Shown piece after piece: positions 33,188 to 34,448 of a stretch of DNA of 34,448 nucleotides. A program made the translations under genes and the position numbers. Source of the stretch: Calditrichota bacterium (lineage in GTDB: Bacteria; Calditrichota; Calditrichia; RBG-13-44-9). Every line of letters begins with the position of its first letter. The stretch's first letter is position 1. Under the pieces are notes generated by a model, which ran no database searches, was not told where the DNA came from, and worked only from the letters and a program-made list of their open reading frames with translations. The stretch is from contig JAJRXE010000091.1 of assembly GCA_024276455.1 (NCBI GenBank), forward strand, positions 1 to 34,448, given 5' to 3'.

Positions 33188-34006
33188 TTACCCTCCAATT
33201 CTTACCGCGAAACCCTCCTGCTCCACCAGTTGGCGCAAGGCTTCCAGCTGCTCCTCCGACTGCATTTTGTGCTTCCCCGCCCGCAATTCCATTCCAAATT
33301 TCGGGTATTTCGCCTCTCCAATGGGATTATATGGCAACAGATCAATTCGTCGAATCGCAGGAAATTTCTTCAAATATCGGGCAATTTGCAAGAGATTTTC
33401 TGGCGAATCGGTGAATCCGGGAATTAAAGCTACCCGGACAATAATTTTCGCTCCTGCTTGAACTAATTTTTCTAGATTCTGCAAAATCAAGCGGTTGGAA
33501 ACACCGGTGTACTTCCGGTGAAGTTTGCCGTCCAGCAACTTCAGATCGTAAAGGAACAGGTCGGTCAGGGGAACGATTCGCTCTAACGTTTCCCAGGAAG
33601 CGTAACCGGTGGTGTCCACGGTGGTGTGAAGGTCCCGTGTCTTGCATTCCTGCAGGAGAGCTTCCAGGAAATCGATCTGCAACAAGGGCTCCCCGCCGGA
33701 AAAGGTAACACCCCCACCGGAACGATCGTAAAAGATCACATCCTTTTCAATTTCCCGCAGCACTTCCGCCACCGTCACCTCCCAACCAATGGTTTCCTCC
33801 CCTTCCTGAAACGATCGTCCGTTGGCATCCTGCAGCACCGGTCGCCTTACCGTTTGAGGGTGCCGTTCCCGGCTTTCCGGATTGTGGCACCACCAGCAAT
33901 CCAGCGGACACCCTTTTAAAAACACGGTGGTGCGAATTCCCGGTCCGTCGTGCACGGCGTATTTTTTCAGATCGAAAATGATCCCTTTTACCTGTGTTAT
34001 TTCCAA
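33188..34006 (-). CDS. Glycyl radical enzyme activating enzyme (radical SAM), HypD partner
   Basis: This 272-residue radical SAM protein abstracts hydrogen from Gly762 of HypD. It has the start signature VHDGPGIRTTVFLKGC, the cluster motif CPLDCWWC (Cys33, Cys37, Cys40), and FSGGEPLLQ for SAM. Only one other cysteine exists, so the ferredoxin-like insert with two extra clusters found in many activases is absent; the region after HNPES is short, as in pyruvate formate-lyase activase. The start is TTG 34006: no ATG or GTG lies in frame between it and the upstream stop, and later starts would cut into the conserved N-terminus. The stop lies 3 bases before hypD. The adjacency and coupling make HypD the likely partner. 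Confidence 0.92.
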   Translation of the reverse strand: MEITQVKGIIFDLKKYAVHDGPGIRTTVFLKGCPLDCWWCHNPESRERHPQTVRRPVLQDANGRSFQEGEETIGWEVTVAEVLREIEKDVIFYDRSGGGVTFSGGEPLLQIDFLEALLQECKTRDLHTTVDTTGYASWETLERIVPLTDLFLYDLKLLDGKLHRKYTGVSNRLILQNLEKLVQAGAKIIVRVALIPGFTDSPENLLQIARYLKKFPAIRRIDLLPYNPIGEAKYPKFGMELRAGKHKMQSEEQLEALRQLVEQEGFAVRIGG

Positions 34007-34148
34007 TCTACTACCCGCTGTAGAATTCGTTTCCTCTAATATCGGATGATTCGTCGCAAAAGGAAAGTTCTAAATAACTTAACCAGCTTCCACGCCAAGG
34101 ATCAAGATTCTAAAAAAGAGGGAATTTGATTTCATTCTTCACTATTTT

Positions 34149-34448
34149 TCAGGGAAGAAGGAATTTCAACCAATCGCTCGCCGTTTTGCTGGGAAATAAG
34201 TGAGCCAATCCCTTTTTCTCCCACACCTGCCGCAATCCAGCCGGATCGTACCGGCTCCCTACCAGCCACCCGGCAATCTGTTCCCATTCGGTTTTTGCGG
34301 TGGCGGCATGTCGCAAAAGCGCGCGGCGAATGATTCCGTCCCGTACGATGAGTTCCACTTGCAGAGTTTGTCTGCCCCAGCGGGCGGTTTTTCGCAGCAC
34401 AAAACGGGGCGATTCTCCAAAACACCATTTCCAGGTGCGGTACTTTCG
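34149..34448 (-). CDS. Lipoate-protein ligase, C-terminal part (cut by window edge)
   Basis: The frame is open from the right edge to TGA at 34149, 99 residues visible. It shows WKWCFGESPRF, which matches the SW.W.fGkSPkF linker at the start of the C-terminal domain of LplA, then a strand pair (LQVELIVRDGIIRRA) and a helical end containing LVGSRYDPAGLRQVWEK, as in the small LplA domain. Lipoate-protein ligase attaches lipoate to GcvH and 2-oxoacid dehydrogenase E2 subunits in the cytoplasm. The catalytic domain lies outside the window. About 140 bases without a gene separate it from the activase start. An overlapping frame (34132-34428) lacks any such pattern. Confidence 0.75.
   Translation of the reverse strand, partial: RKYRTWKWCFGESPRFVLRKTARWGRQTLQVELIVRDGIIRRALLRHAATAKTEWEQIAGWLVGSRYDPAGLRQVWEKKGLAHLFPSKTASDWLKFLLP

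Noticed and set aside
34132-34428. Alternative 98-codon minus-strand ORF at the right edge
   Set aside because: The overlapping frame matches the C-terminal domain of lipoate-protein ligase; this one has no family-like pattern.
1-34448. CRISPR arrays, insertion sequences, phage genes, rRNA or other large RNAs
   Set aside because: No regularly spaced direct repeats, transposase or integrase motifs, or rRNA-like stretches were recognised on either strand.

Overview
The window looks like a chromosomal segment of a Gram-negative, mainly anaerobic bacterium of the FCB superphylum, outside or at the edge of Bacteroidota; Calditrichota or a neighbouring candidate phylum is my best guess. Seen in sequence: a SprA-type outer-membrane translocon, two PorV/PorQ-family barrels, a protein with a type IX secretion (T9SS) style C-terminal sorting domain, an oxygen-sensitive class I fumarase and a glycyl radical enzyme. 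Four candidate promoters fit ordinary sigma-70 spacing (TTGnnn, 17-18 bases, then TATATT or TATAAT) rather than the Bacteroidota TTTG/TAnnTTTG type. The phylum call is inference.

Layout. Almost everything is on the minus strand; only a small lipoprotein and an M29 aminopeptidase are on plus. (1) 1-3106: truncated surface protein fusing a gluzincin metallopeptidase, a TolB-like propeller and an Omp85-like barrel, divergent from a lipoprotein gene (3294-3686). (2) 3806-5329: fumarase. (3) 5716-18557: a T9SS-flavoured envelope block, in transcription order sprA, an M28/glutaminyl-cyclase-like enzyme, prmA, an Ig-type lipoprotein, a BNR-propeller protein with a sorting domain, and two PorV/PorQ proteins. 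(4) 18680-22832: housekeeping run trpS, scpA, scpB, rluB, cmk. (5) 23031-25539: HNH nuclease, M29 aminopeptidase, a membrane-anchored TPR protein and tRNA-Arg(CCU). (6) 25672-34448: a catabolic block with the end of lipoate-protein ligase, a glycyl radical activating enzyme, trans-4-hydroxy-L-proline dehydratase (HypD), a secreted GH36-like glycosidase and a sodium/solute symporter.

How they fit. SprA, PorV and the sorting-domain protein suggest a working T9SS. The glutaminyl-cyclase-like enzyme directly downstream of sprA fits the observation that four of seven predicted signal-peptidase I substrates here begin their mature part with Gln, the pattern known as the Q-rule in Bacteroidota. HypD and its activase would ferment hydroxyproline, perhaps from collagen-like or plant-type hydroxyproline-rich glycoproteins. 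Two intergenic spaces hold paired palindromes resembling REP-type elements. No CRISPR array, transposase, integrase or phage gene was seen.
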